Shown: positions 46,770 through 57,780, numbered from the stretch's first letter. The stretch: 64,000 nt of DNA from Actinomadura atramentaria DSM 43919 (GCF_000381885.1 NZ_KB907208.1:1-64000), one strand, 5' to 3'. The notes: generated by a model not told the origin, from the letters alone. Made by a program: numbers and translations.

Positions 46770-49682
46770 GTGACCGCCGACGACCCGTTCGGCACGGCCG
46801 CGCTGCGCGCCCGCGTGCTGCGGGCCTGGACCGAGTCCCCCGCCCGGTTCCGCGAGGACGCCAACACCGAGGAAGACCACGCCCTCGGCGGCTACCGCGA
46901 CCGCGTCGTGGTGGAGCTGGCGCAGAACGCCGCCGACGCGGCGGCCCGCGCGGGCGTGCCCGGGCGGCTCCAGCTCGCGCTGCGCGGCGCGGAGCTGACC
47001 GCCGCGAACACCGGCGCGCCGCTGGACGCGGCGGGCGCGGAGGCGCTGTCCACGCTGCGGGCGTCGGCCAAGCGCGACGACGCGGCGTCGGTCGGCCGGT
47101 TCGGCGTGGGCTTCGCGGCGGTCGCCGCCGTGAGCGACGCGCCGTCGATCGTGTCGGGCGGGGCGGGCGTGCGCTGGTCGGCCGCCGAATCGCGGGAGCT
47201 CGTCGCGGGAGTCCCCGAGCTGGCCGGTGAGCTGGACCGGCGCGGCGGGCACGTCCCGCTGCTGCGGCTGCCGTTCCCGGCCGAGCCGGGCGGCGTCCCG
47301 GACGGTTTCGCGACGCTGGTCCGGCTGCCGCTGCGCGACGACGCGGCCGTGGCGGCGGTCGCGCGCCAGCTCGCCGCGGTCGGCCCCGCGCTGCTTCTCG
47401 CGCTGCCCGCCTTGGAATCGGTGGAGGTCGAGGTGGACGGGGCGGCGCGGACCGTCGTCCTGGACCCCGCCGCGTGGACCGTGGTCGAGGCGCACGGCAC
47501 GATCCCGCCGGAACTGCTCGCGGACCGGCCCGTCGAGGAGCGCGGGCGGCCCGGCTGGTCGGTGCGCTGGGCGCTCCCGGCCGGCGGCCTCCCGGACGGG
47601 ACGTCGCCCGTCCTGCACGCGCCGACGCCGAGCGACGAACCGCTCGACCTGCCCGCCCTGCTCATCGCCACGTTCCCGCTCGGCCCCGACCGCCGCCGCG
47701 TCGCGCCCGGCGCGCTGACCCGGTTCCTCGCCGAACGCGCCGCCGACGCCTACGTCGAGCTGCTGCGGACGGTCCCGCCGGAGCCCGCGCTGCTCGACCT
47801 GGTGCCCGGCCCGATCGGCGCGGGCGAGCTGGACGCGGCGGTCCGCCGCGCCGTCCGCGACCGGCTGCCCGACGTCCCGCTGCTGCCGGGCGGGCTGCGC
47901 GGTCGCGACACCGTCGTGGTGGACGCGCCCGCCCCGGCCGTCGACCTGCTCGCCGCCGACGTGATCCCGAACCTGCTGCCGCCGGGCTGGCCCGCGCGGC
48001 ACCGCGCGCTCGACGCGCTCGGCGTCCGCCGGACCGACCTCGCGGACGTCGTGGACGCCCTCGCCGCCGTCGAACGCGAACCGGAATGGTGGCACGGGCT
48101 GTACGAGGCGCTGTCCGGCGCGCCCGCCGACGCGCTCGGCGCGCTGCCGGTGCCGCTCGCGTCCGGCCGCCTCGTGCGCGGGCCGCGCGGTCTGCTCGTC
48201 GCGGACGGGCCCGCGCCGCCGCCCGGCGCGGACGTGCTCGACCTGCGGTTCGTCCACCCCGCCGCCGCGCATCCGCTGCTGCTGCGGCTCGGCGCGGTCG
48301 AGGCCGGACCGCGCGAGGTGCTGACGGGCGCCGCGGTGCGGCGGGCCGTCGCGGGCTCGTTCGACGCCGACGACCCCCGCGCGGTCGCGGACGCCGTGCT
48401 CGCGCTCGTCGCCGCCGCCCGGCTCGACCCGGGCGAGGAGGAATGGCTCGCGGACCTCGCGCTCGACGGCGCGGACGGCGAGCCGTACCCGGCCGGGGAG
48501 CTGCTGCTGCCCGACAGCCCGCTGCGCGGGATCATGGCCGACGACGCGCCGTTCGGGATCGTCGCGGACGACCTGCTGGACCGGTTCGGCGCGGACGCGC
48601 TGGCCGCGTGCGGCGTGCTTTCGGGCTTCGCCGTCGTCCGCGCCGAGGACGTCGACCTCGTGGGCGTCGCGGACGGCGACGCCGGGTTCGACCTGGACGA
48701 CGAGGACCGCTGGGCGGGCGCCGTGCTCGACCTGCTCGGCGACGACGCGCTGCCGCCGCTCGTGCCGGAGTTCGCGGCGGTCCGCGACCTGGAGCTGGTG
48801 GCCGACTGGCCCGCCGCGCTGCGGCTGCTGGCGGCGCCGCCGTGGCGCGCGGTCGTCGTCGAGCCGGTGCGGGCCGTCCGGGCGGGCCGCCGGGTGGACG
48901 TCCCGTCGTACACCGCGTGGTGGCTGCGGGGCGCGCCCGTGCTGGACGGCCGCCGCCCCGGCGGGTTCCGCGCGCCCGGCGCGGACCCGCTGCTCGCCGG
49001 GCTGTACGACGAGGCGCCGGGCGGGCTGGACGAGGAGTTCCTGCTGGCGCTCGGCGTCCGCACGTCGCTGGCGGCGCTGCTGGCCGAGCCGGGCGGCGCG
49101 GACGAGCTGCTGGACCGCCTCGCGGACCCGTCCCGCGTCGTGGACCGCGCCGCGCTCGGCGCGCTGTGGACCGAGCTGGCGCGCGTCCCCGGCCTGGACG
49201 TCGAGCCGCCCGACCGGGTCCGCGCGCTGGTGGACGGCGCGGTCGAGGTCGTGGACGCCGCCGACGCGCTCGTCCTGGACCGGCCCGACCTGCTGCCGCT
49301 GCTGACCGGTCAGCCGCTCGTCGTCCCGGTCCCGGCGGACGCCCCGGCGCTCGCCGCCGCGCTCGACCTGCCGCTGGCGAGCGACGAGGTGGACGGCGCG
49401 GTCGAGTCGGCGGGGGAGCGCCGCCCGGTGCCGGACGCGGCGCGCGCCGTGCTGCCGGACGCGCCCGCCGAGTACGTCGCGCACGACCCGCTGGTCGTGG
49501 ACGGCCGTGAACTCGCGTGGTGGGCGGACGGCGACGTCCCGCACGCGGCGACGCCCGAAGGCTTGGCCCGCGCGCTCGCGTGGATCACCGGCCGCTGGCA
49601 CGACCGTCTGCTCGCGGCGGCGGTGCTGCGCGACCCGGCCGCGCTGCCGCAGCTGCTCACCGAGGCCGACCTGGAGGACTGA
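46770..49682 (+). CDS. sacsin/Hsp90-like ATPase-domain protein
   Basis: 970-aa protein with a GHKL/Hsp90-type ATP site at its N-terminus: ELAQNAADAAARAG (N-box), VGRFGVGFAAVAAVSDAP (G-box) and WSAAESRELV. This is the sacsin N-terminal class. The remaining ~650 residues are Ala/Leu/Asp-rich without recognised domains. It may be a chaperone-like or DNA-maintenance ATPase; the role is unproven. It lies 8 bp after the DUF3027 gene and is probably co-expressed with it. GTG start at 46770. Confidence 0.85.
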   Translation: MTADDPFGTAALRARVLRAWTESPARFREDANTEEDHALGGYRDRVVVELAQNAADAAARAGVPGRLQLALRGAELTAANTGAPLDAAGAEALSTLRASAKRDDAASVGRFGVGFAAVAAVSDAPSIVSGGAGVRWSAAESRELVAGVPELAGELDRRGGHVPLLRLPFPAEPGGVPDGFATLVRLPLRDDAAVAAVARQLAAVGPALLLALPALESVEVEVDGAARTVVLDPAAWTVVEAHGTIPPELLADRPVEERGRPGWSVRWALPAGGLPDGTSPVLHAPTPSDEPLDLPALLIATFPLGPDRRRVAPGALTRFLAERAADAYVELLRTVPPEPALLDLVPGPIGAGELDAAVRRAVRDRLPDVPLLPGGLRGRDTVVVDAPAPAVDLLAADVIPNLLPPGWPARHRALDALGVRRTDLADVVDALAAVEREPEWWHGLYEALSGAPADALGALPVPLASGRLVRGPRGLLVADGPAPPPGADVLDLRFVHPAAAHPLLLRLGAVEAGPREVLTGAAVRRAVAGSFDADDPRAVADAVLALVAAARLDPGEEEWLADLALDGADGEPYPAGELLLPDSPLRGIMADDAPFGIVADDLLDRFGADALAACGVLSGFAVVRAEDVDLVGVADGDAGFDLDDEDRWAGAVLDLLGDDALPPLVPEFAAVRDLELVADWPAALRLLAAPPWRAVVVEPVRAVRAGRRVDVPSYTAWWLRGAPVLDGRRPGGFRAPGADPLLAGLYDEAPGGLDEEFLLALGVRTSLAALLAEPGGADELLDRLADPSRVVDRAALGALWTELARVPGLDVEPPDRVRALVDGAVEVVDAADALVLDRPDLLPLLTGQPLVVPVPADAPALAAALDLPLASDEVDGAVESAGERRPVPDAARAVLPDAPAEYVAHDPLVVDGRELAWWADGDVPHAATPEGLARALAWITGRWHDRLLAAAVLRDPAALPQLLTEADLED

Positions 49683-49687
49683 CCGGG

Positions 49688-49951
49688 CTACGGCTCGCGC
49701 GATCCGCGCTCGACCTGGCGCACGCGTCCCCGGTGCAGGCGCGGGATGTAGAACATCGCGAAGACGCCGCTGGCCATGCCGGCGACGCACGTCCACAGCC
49801 ACCAGCGCTCGCCGTCCGGCAGGCCGACGACCAGCAGCACGACCAGCGCGACCGCCCACGCGGCGGTCCCGGCCGCCGCGACCGCGACGTCGTTGGTGCG
49901 CAGCGGCGGCGGGTCCGGCAGCCGCGCCTTGTCCGTCCGCGGCTCGACCAT
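49688..49951 (-). CDS. DUF2530 family membrane protein
   Basis: 87-aa protein with a polar N-terminus (PDPPPLRTNDV, the family signature) and two membrane segments (TAAWAVALVVLLVVGL and WLWTCVAGMASGVFAMFYI), then a basic tail (RLHRGRVRQVERG). Convergent with the sacsin-like gene, 5 bp apart. ATG 49951. Confidence 0.87.
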   Translation of the reverse strand: MVEPRTDKARLPDPPPLRTNDVAVAAAGTAAWAVALVVLLVVGLPDGERWWLWTCVAGMASGVFAMFYIPRLHRGRVRQVERGSREP

Positions 49952-50143
49952 CCGCTGCCCCCGACTCGCTCGTCCCGTCGCCCGGCGCTCCCGCGGGCGG
50001 CTCCACGCTACCCGGCGCGGACGCCCGGTCCGCCGCCGGGCCGCGCGCCGTTCGCGGCGCACCGAAAAGCCATGTCAGGACGGGTGCGTGGCACGATGGA
50101 AGCCGTCGAGCGAAGAGAGGGAGGGAGTTCAGCGCCGTGCCGG

Positions 50144-50162
50144 CGATCTGGCGGAATATCCA
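50144..50162. promoter_or_regulatory. candidate MarR operator
   Basis: The inverted repeat ggcgga-atatcca-tccgcc lies about 45 bp before the marR-type start. It sits in a locally AT-richer stretch, as expected of an autoregulated MarR promoter. Confidence 0.4.
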
Positions 50163-50207
50163 TCCGCCGGATATCGTTAGCAAAGGCAATGACTTCTGCG
50201 AACGACC

Positions 50208-50669
50208 ATGACCCCACCGACCAGAGGCCGCCCGGCGGCCCCGGCTCTGGCCGAGGAGCTGCGCATCTCGATCGCGCGGCTGTCCCGACGACTGCGGCAC
50301 CTGCGCCTGTCCAGCCCCGGCGAGGAGGACGGCCGCCTCTCGGTCACCCAGTTCGCCGCGCTCGCGGCCATCGAGCGGCACGGCTCGATGACGCCGGGGG
50401 AGCTGGCCCAGCACGAGAAGGTGCAGCCCCCCTCGATGACCCGGGTCATCGCCCACCTGGAGGACCGGGGGCTGGTGCGGCGCGCCCCGCACCCGACCGA
50501 CGGCCGCCAGGTGGTGATCAGCCCGACCGAGGCGGGCCGGGACCATCTCGCGGCGGAGCGCCGCCGCAAGGAGGCGTGGCTCGGCCAGCGCATCGCGGAG
50601 CTGCCTCCGGCGGAGCAGGAGGTGCTGCGCCGGGCCGCCCCGATCCTGGACAAGATCAGCCGGGCCTGA
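50208..50669 (+). CDS. MarR-family transcriptional regulator
   Basis: 153-aa winged-helix regulator: LSVTQFAALAAIERHGSMTPGELAQHEKVQPPSMTRVIAHLEDRGLVRRAPHPTDGRQVVISPTEAG is a textbook MarR core. It lies directly upstream of an MFS exporter, with coding regions ~110 bp apart or less if the MFS start is earlier, so it probably controls that exporter. The 100 bp before ATG 50208 contain ggcgga-atatcca-tccgcc, a plausible operator. Confidence 0.93.
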   Translation: MTPPTRGRPAAPALAEELRISIARLSRRLRHLRLSSPGEEDGRLSVTQFAALAAIERHGSMTPGELAQHEKVQPPSMTRVIAHLEDRGLVRRAPHPTDGRQVVISPTEAGRDHLAAERRRKEAWLGQRIAELPPAEQEVLRRAAPILDKISRA

Positions 50670-50779
50670 CCGACGTCCTCGACGCCGGCATCGCGGCGGA
50701 GGTCGAGGCCGAGAGCAACGACGGCGCCGAGGCACCGTCGCCGCCCTCGGCCGCGGCCCCCGGCGCGCGCCGGGGCGGC

Positions 50780-52024
50780 ATGTTCCGTTCGCTGCGCGTC
50801 CCGAACTACCGGCGGTACGCCGCCGGGCAGGTCGTGTCGAACACCGGCACGTGGATGCAGCGCGTCGCGCAGGACTGGCTCGTCCTCGAACTCGCCGGCG
50901 CGTCCGGCGGCACGGCGCTCGGCATCACCACCGCGCTCCAGTTCCTCCCGCTGCTGCTGTTCGGCCTGTGGGGCGGCGTCATCGCCGACCGCTACCCCAA
51001 GCGGCGGCTGCTGATGATCACGCAGGTGTCGATGGGCGTCCTCGCGCTCACCCTCGGGCTGCTCAGCGTCACGGGGACCGCGCAGGTGTGGCACGTCTAC
51101 GTGCTCGCGTTCGGGCTGGGGCTCGCGACCGTCATCGACAACCCCGTCCGGCAGGCGTTCGTCGTCGAGATGGTCGGCCGCGACGACCTCCAGAACGCCG
51201 TCGCGCTCAACAGCGCCACGTTCAACGGCGCGCGGCTGCTCGGGCCCGCCGTCGCGGGCGTGCTCATCGCGTGGATCGGCACCGGGCCGGTCTTCCTGGT
51301 GAACGCCGCCTCGTTCGCGGCCGTGCTGGTCGGGCTCGCGCGGATGCGGACGGGCGAGCTGAACGTCTCCGAGCCCGTCCCGCGCGCCAAGGGGCAGCTC
51401 CGGGAGGGCCTGCGGTACGTCCGGGGCCGCCGGGACCTGCTGATGGTGCTCGTGCTCGTCGGGTTCGTCGCCACGTTCGGCATGAACTTCCAGATCACCA
51501 TCGCGCTCGTCGCCCGCGACGTGTTCCACACCGGGGCGTCGTCGTTCGGCCTCGCGTCGAGCATGCTCGCGGTCGGCGCGCTCACCGGCGCGCTGCTGTC
51601 CGCCCGCCGCACCACGCGGCCCCGGCTGCGGCTGCTGCTCGGCGCGGCGCTGCTGTTCGGCGCGCTGGAGACGGTCACCGGCGTCATGCCCGCGTACTGG
51701 GCGTTCCTGGTACTGCTCGTCCCGACCGGCATCGCGCTGATGACGTTCACGACCTCGGCGAACGCCAGCATGCAGCTCGGCGTCGCGCCGGAGATGCGCG
51801 GCCGCGTCATGGGCCTCTACATGTTCGTGTTCATGGGGACGAACCCGCTCGGCGCGCCCACGGTCGGGTGGATGGCCGAGCACTTCGGGGCGCGGCTGAG
51901 CATCGTGCTCGGCGGCGCGGTCACGCTCACCGCGACGGCCGTCGTCGCGCTCGTCATGTCGCCGAAGGGAACGCTCCTGCCCGCGCTGCGCCGCGCCGTC
52001 CGCCCGTCCGCCGCCGAAAGCTGA
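50780..52024 (+). CDS. MFS exporter
   Basis: 414-aa major facilitator with 12 predicted segments, of the EntS/enterobactin-exporter-like group (NYRRYAAGQVVSNTGTWMQRVAQDWLVLEL, FGLWGGVIADRYPKRRLLMITQ, RQAFVVEMVGRDDLQNAVALNSATFNGARLLGPAVAG). ATG 50780 fits the family start. The frame continues upstream in a Pro/Ala/Glu-rich stretch to a CTG overlapping the MarR stop, which would give a coupled, ~38-residue longer protein. Regulation by the upstream MarR protein is likely; the substrate is unknown. Confidence 0.9.
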   Translation: MFRSLRVPNYRRYAAGQVVSNTGTWMQRVAQDWLVLELAGASGGTALGITTALQFLPLLLFGLWGGVIADRYPKRRLLMITQVSMGVLALTLGLLSVTGTAQVWHVYVLAFGLGLATVIDNPVRQAFVVEMVGRDDLQNAVALNSATFNGARLLGPAVAGVLIAWIGTGPVFLVNAASFAAVLVGLARMRTGELNVSEPVPRAKGQLREGLRYVRGRRDLLMVLVLVGFVATFGMNFQITIALVARDVFHTGASSFGLASSMLAVGALTGALLSARRTTRPRLRLLLGAALLFGALETVTGVMPAYWAFLVLLVPTGIALMTFTTSANASMQLGVAPEMRGRVMGLYMFVFMGTNPLGAPTVGWMAEHFGARLSIVLGGAVTLTATAVVALVMSPKGTLLPALRRAVRPSAAES

Positions 52025-52101
52025 CGCCGGACCGCGAATCCGTCCGTGGACAAGCGGCGCGGCGGCTGCCAGGCTTGCCCTGTGCCGGACCGGAGACGTG
52101 A

Positions 52102-52677
52102 ATGAGGCTGTTCGCCGCGCTCGTCCCGCCGCCCGGCGTGCTCGACGCGGTCGAGCGGTTCACCGGGCCGCTGCGCGGCGCGTGGCCCGGACTGCGCTGG
52201 GTCCGCCGCGACATGCTCCACGTCACCGTCGCGTTCTTCGGGGAGCTCGACGCCGCCGGGCTCGACCTGCTGACGCCCCGCCTGGAACTCCTCGCCGCCC
52301 GCCACGCGCGGATGCGGCTGACCCTCGCGGGCGGCGGCGCGTTCCCCGCCGGGGGCCAGCACGCCCGCGTCCTGTGGACGGGCCTGTACGGCGACCGGCG
52401 CGCCCTGGCCGGGCTCGCCGCGGCCGCCGCGTCCGCGGGCGCGCACGCCGGGGCGGCCGCCGAGGGGCACCGGACCTTCCGCCCGCACCTGACGCTCGCG
52501 CGCACGCGCTGCCCGGCGGACGTCCGCCCGCTGCTGGAACCGCTCGCCACCTTCGCCGCCGGGCCGTGGACGGCCGCCGGACTGCAGCTCGTCCGCAGCC
52601 GCCCGCCCGACCGCGACCGCCCGCACCCCACCTACGAGACCCTGGCGACCTACCCCCTCGCCGACCCGACCCCCTGA
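52102..52677 (+). CDS. thpR: RNA 2',3'-cyclic phosphodiesterase (ThpR/LigT)
   Basis: 191-aa 2H phosphoesterase. The two HxTx motifs are HVTV (in RRDMLHVTVAFFGEL) and HLTL (in FRPHLTLARTR). MRLFAALVPP is the usual N-terminus. It hydrolyses RNA 2',3'-cyclic phosphates or related bonds; the physiological target is unclear. CGGAG lies 6 nt before ATG 52102. Confidence 0.92.
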   Translation: MRLFAALVPPPGVLDAVERFTGPLRGAWPGLRWVRRDMLHVTVAFFGELDAAGLDLLTPRLELLAARHARMRLTLAGGGAFPAGGQHARVLWTGLYGDRRALAGLAAAAASAGAHAGAAAEGHRTFRPHLTLARTRCPADVRPLLEPLATFAAGPWTAAGLQLVRSRPPDRDRPHPTYETLATYPLADPTP

Positions 52678-52868
52678 CCGGCCCACCGCCTCGACCGGCC
52701 GCCGCGCGGCGGCGCGCTCGCCGCGACCCGGCGGCCCGGTCGGCGCCCGAGTCCGGGACGGCGTGCGCGCTCTGACCCGGCAGGCCGCCCAGCGCGCGTC
52801 CGACGCGGTGTGCCTCGATCCGACAGCCCCGCGCGGCCGGCGCGATGCGCCTGCCCTGAGCCGGGACG

Positions 52869-54965
52869 TCAGAGTTCCGGGGGCGGGGGGACGGGGCGAG
52901 ACTCGTCCGGCGGGCCCCAGGGGAGCCCGTACCGCTCGCACGCGCGCCGCAGTTCGCGCAGGTCCGGCGGGAACGTCACCTGCCGCAGCACCCGGCCGGA
53001 CGGCCCCCACACCACGAGCCGGGGCATCCGGTCGCCGGACTCGTCGATCCCGACCCCGCCGACCCGGTCGCGCGCCAGGTCCCACTCGACGCGCCCGCGC
53101 CGGGTGACGACCGCGACGCCGTCCACCGACACCTTGAGCTGCGCCCGGTTGCGGTCGTACAGCCACGAGCCGCCCAGCGCCGCGACGAGCCCGGCGGGCA
53201 CCGACCACCCGGCCGTCCGCGCGAACCCGCCGAACTCCGGGCCGAGCCACAGCGCGCCGATCACCGCGACGACCTCGCACAGCAGGACGCTCAGCGTCGC
53301 CGCGAGGACGCGGGACCGCCGGGTGGCGTCCAGCAGGACGCCCGGCGCGGGCTCGGGCTCCGGCGCGGGCTCCGGCTCGGGCACCGAGATCGCCGACACC
53401 GCCGAGTGGAACGCCGCGCTCAGATAGGCGTCGTACTCGGCGTCGGTGACGGGCAGCCCCGCGTCGCGCGCCTTCTCCCGCAGGTCCGTGCGGGAGATCC
53501 GCAGCGCGGACAGCGGCGCGGCGAAGAACTCGTCCCCGTCGGTGTCGTAGAGCCGGACCCACGCGTGGCCGCCGATGGTCAGCAGCTCGACGCCGCCGAT
53601 GCGGTCCTCGGGCATCCGCAGCACGACGTCGCCCGCCGCGTCCGCCCAGCCGAGCCCGCCGTCCGCGACGACGAGCCGCCCGCCGGGGACGCGCGCGAAG
53701 ATGTCGGGCAGCCCCTCGACGCCGTAGTGCGGGAGGCGCGGCGGCGGCGCGCCCGGCGTGATCACCCGGTAGCCGTGGTCGTCGAGGGCGTGCGCGAGCT
53801 GGAACGCGTCGAGCCCGTGCGCGGGCAGCCGGGCGATGAGGTCGAGCCGGTGGTCGAACACCAGCACCGACAGGTCGGCGGGGCGGGGCGCGCCGGTCAG
53901 CGGGTCGAGCCGCAGGCCGGGGCCGACGACCATCGCCGCGACGCGCCCGGCGGGCACCACGACGCGTCCGCCGCGCCGCGCGGGCCCGCGCCGTGCCGAC
54001 CCGCGCCGCCGTCCCGGCGCCTCCCGCTCGCCCGGCCAGACGCCGTGCGCCTCGGGGCCCGCGGGCCGGGAGCGGACCGCGACGCCGTCCGCGGTGATCG
54101 TCCAGTCCGTCTGCGGGGACAGCAGGAGCCGTCGCCGCGCCAGCAGGCCGCCCGCGACCGCTGCCACCGCCCAGCAGCCCGCCGCGACCCGCTCGCCGAC
54201 GCCGCTGGCGCCCTCCACGGCGATCCGCGCGACCATCGCGACGCCCAGCAGCGCGGTCAGCACGCCGAGAAACGCGATCCGGCGGCGGCTCGGCCGCGGC
54301 GACGGCGACGACAGCCGCACCGGCCGCGCGCCGCGCTCGGGGTCGGGCTCGGCGGCGGGCTCGTGCGCCGCCGCGAGCAGCCGCGCCTCCTGGTCGAGCA
54401 GCCGCTGCTCGGCGGCGTGGTCCTTGGGGAGCGGGCCGAGTCCGGTCAGGACGGTGTCGCCGCTCGCGACGCGCGCGCCCTCCTCCACGGCCGGGTCCAG
54501 CAGGTCGGCGGAGTCGCCGTCCAGGACGTGGACGGGGATGCCGAGCTGCCGTGCCGTCACGAACAGCGCGATCGGCTCCATGCCGAGCGTCGCCAGCGGC
54601 CCCGCCGCCGTCCGCCCGAACTTGTGGAAGACGGTCAGCACGTCGTCGCCCGTGGTGATCGCCAGTCCCTCGATCCGCGACCGCTCGTACCGGACGAGGC
54701 TCAGCCCGCCCGGCCCGACGCGCTCCAGCCCCTCGGTCGACAGCCGCCAGTACGGCCGGTGCCGGCGGACGCGCGCCTCCGGCGCCGCGCCGAGCAGCCA
54801 CGGGAACGCGGCGACGGCGGCGATCAGCCCGGCCCACAGCCACACCGGGTGGATCGGCACCAGCGCCAGCGCCACCGCGAGCAGGGTGAACGGCCCCGCC
54901 GCGACGGGCCGCCACCGTCCGCCCGGTCCCCGAAGGCCCGCCAGCTCATGCTCCACAGTCCGCAT
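52869..54965 (-). CDS. large hypothetical membrane protein
   Basis: 698-aa protein. Two membrane segments lie near the N-terminus (AGPFTLLAVALALVPIHPVWLWAGLIAAVAAFPWLL), a pair near residues 250-290 (IAFLGVLTALLGVAMVA) and a pair near 585-630 (VLAATLSVLLCEVVAVIGALWL). Between and after them are beta-rich PH-like stretches (WRLSTEGLERVGPGGLSLVRYERSRIEGLAI; WTITADGVAVRSRPAG; LKVSVDGVAVVTRRGRVEWDLARDRVGGVGI). These look like three copies of a bacterial PH/YcxB-like module. I do not recognise a named family. ATG 54965. Confidence 0.75.
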   Translation of the reverse strand: MRTVEHELAGLRGPGGRWRPVAAGPFTLLAVALALVPIHPVWLWAGLIAAVAAFPWLLGAAPEARVRRHRPYWRLSTEGLERVGPGGLSLVRYERSRIEGLAITTGDDVLTVFHKFGRTAAGPLATLGMEPIALFVTARQLGIPVHVLDGDSADLLDPAVEEGARVASGDTVLTGLGPLPKDHAAEQRLLDQEARLLAAAHEPAAEPDPERGARPVRLSSPSPRPSRRRIAFLGVLTALLGVAMVARIAVEGASGVGERVAAGCWAVAAVAGGLLARRRLLLSPQTDWTITADGVAVRSRPAGPEAHGVWPGEREAPGRRRGSARRGPARRGGRVVVPAGRVAAMVVGPGLRLDPLTGAPRPADLSVLVFDHRLDLIARLPAHGLDAFQLAHALDDHGYRVITPGAPPPRLPHYGVEGLPDIFARVPGGRLVVADGGLGWADAAGDVVLRMPEDRIGGVELLTIGGHAWVRLYDTDGDEFFAAPLSALRISRTDLREKARDAGLPVTDAEYDAYLSAAFHSAVSAISVPEPEPAPEPEPAPGVLLDATRRSRVLAATLSVLLCEVVAVIGALWLGPEFGGFARTAGWSVPAGLVAALGGSWLYDRNRAQLKVSVDGVAVVTRRGRVEWDLARDRVGGVGIDESGDRMPRLVVWGPSGRVLRQVTFPPDLRELRRACERYGLPWGPPDESRPVPPPPEL

Positions 54966-54988
54966 CCTCACATGTGTCCCGCCGCGCG

Positions 54989-56029
54989 TCAGGATTTCCT
55001 GCGCACCACTCCATAGCCGACGAGAGCGGCGATCCCGAGCACGAGGAACAACCCGACCCGAGGCCCGGAGCTGGACTTGCGGCCCTCGTCGGCACGGCCG
55101 TCCTCCGCCGCCGGGCGCGGCGTCGCGGAAGCGGCCGGGGACGGCCGCAGGTCCGCGTCGAGCGGCACCTCGTAGACGGGCTGGTCCGCGCCCTCCGACC
55201 CGACGAGCAGCGCCGAGCCGTCCCGCGTGTAGGTGACCGACTCGCCCTGCTTCTGGGCCGGCAGCCCGACCGAGCCCAGCGACCTGCCGGGCTTGCCGTC
55301 CTTCCCCATCGCGTAGACGCGCGCCCCGAAGTACGTGCGGATGACGAAGCTCAGCCCGTTCGGCGCGAACGCCCCGTCCGTCGCGATGGCCGGGGCGTCG
55401 CCGACCTTGCGCATGATGTTGTAGCCGTGCGTGCTGAGCTTCGGCGGCGCCGCGTACAGGGACGCGTTGAACAGCTTGCTGGCGATGTAGAGCCGGTTCG
55501 TGCGCGGGTCGATCAGCATCGCCTCGGCGTTGCGCGGCCCGTCCTCGTACTTGATCTTGAACTTGGCGGCGCGGATCGTCTGCGTGCGCAGCGAGGCGGG
55601 CTCGGGGATGCGGTAGACCGTCACGTACGGCCACGCGCCGCCCAGGTTGTCGCCGATGTCGGCGACGAAGACGCAGGGCCGCCCGCGTTCGTCGCGGCCG
55701 ACGGCCATCGCCTCCCAGTCGCGGGCCGTCGCGCCGCCGAGCGTCAGCGTGGCGCGCGTCCGGCCGTCCGGGCCGAGCGCGTACACGGCGGGCACGCCGC
55801 CGGAGTCGTTGTGGGTGTAGACCACGCCGGGATGCCGCAGGCTCGTCGCGAGGCCGCTGGACTCGGTGATCCGCGGATCGCTGATCCGGAACGCCACCCG
55901 GGAGCCGGTGTCGGCGGGGACCCGCGCCGCCGCGCCCGTCGCCGCGGCGGGCACCAGCAGCGCCGCCGCCGACGCCCCGGCCGCCGCGCGGCGCGCACGG
56001 CGCGGCGCGCCCCTCGTCGCGGGGATCAC
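54989..56029 (-). CDS. secreted, membrane-tethered beta-propeller-like protein
   Basis: 346-aa protein. An Arg-rich, Ala-rich signal sequence (residues ~1-40) precedes a propeller-like region: DPRITESSGLATSLRHPGVVYTHNDSGG, ARDWEAMAVG, VFVADIGDNLG, NAEAMLIDPRTNRLYIASK. The protein ends with a membrane anchor (VGLFLVLGIAALVGYGVV) and RRKS. It resembles bacterial proteins related to esterase-like/SMP-30 propellers; the ligand is unknown. GTG 56029 overlaps the stop of a 27-codon upstream gene by 4 bp. A longer Arg-rich start has no support. Confidence 0.82.
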   Translation of the reverse strand: MIPATRGAPRRARRAAAGASAAALLVPAAATGAAARVPADTGSRVAFRISDPRITESSGLATSLRHPGVVYTHNDSGGVPAVYALGPDGRTRATLTLGGATARDWEAMAVGRDERGRPCVFVADIGDNLGGAWPYVTVYRIPEPASLRTQTIRAAKFKIKYEDGPRNAEAMLIDPRTNRLYIASKLFNASLYAAPPKLSTHGYNIMRKVGDAPAIATDGAFAPNGLSFVIRTYFGARVYAMGKDGKPGRSLGSVGLPAQKQGESVTYTRDGSALLVGSEGADQPVYEVPLDADLRPSPAASATPRPAAEDGRADEGRKSSSGPRVGLFLVLGIAALVGYGVVRRKS

Positions 56030-56109
56030 TTCAGCAGCGCACCGACGACCACGGCCAGGACGAGCGCGGTCAGGACGGTGGGGAGCAGCCATTGGGGCGC
56101 GCGGTTCAC
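56026..56109 (-). CDS. 27-aa single-span membrane protein
   Basis: GTG 56109 opens a 27-codon frame: MNRAPQWLLPTVLTALVLAV then VVGALLK. It is almost entirely one transmembrane helix. Its TGA overlaps the GTG of the secreted propeller gene (GTGA), so the two are translationally coupled. A TAAGCT box exactly 7 nt upstream, with TTCGAG 18 bp further, indicates a leaderless transcript. Homologous micro-proteins are easily missed by gene finders. A leader-peptide role in expressing the downstream gene is the alternative. Confidence 0.65.
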   Translation of the reverse strand: MNRAPQWLLPTVLTALVLAVVVGALLK

Positions 56110-56116
56110 GCCATCG

Positions 56117-56122
56117 AGCTTA
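56117..56122 (-). promoter_or_regulatory. -10 box of the micro-protein/propeller operon (leaderless)
   Basis: TAAGCT on the minus strand lies 7 nt before GTG 56109. Confidence 0.42.
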
Positions 56123-56218
56123 TTCGGCCGCCCGCGCGCCTCGAACGGGACGCCCCCCGGACGGCGCGAGCCCGCCCGCGCCCGGAGGCGCGGACGGGCT
56201 CGCGGCCGTGCGGACGGC

Positions 56219-57780
<1,562 letters not shown>

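Noticed and set aside
46725-50735. 1336-codon minus-strand frame across the sacsin-like gene
   Set aside because: Low-complexity Arg/Gly/Pro sequence; the plus strand carries the GHKL motifs and normal codon bias.
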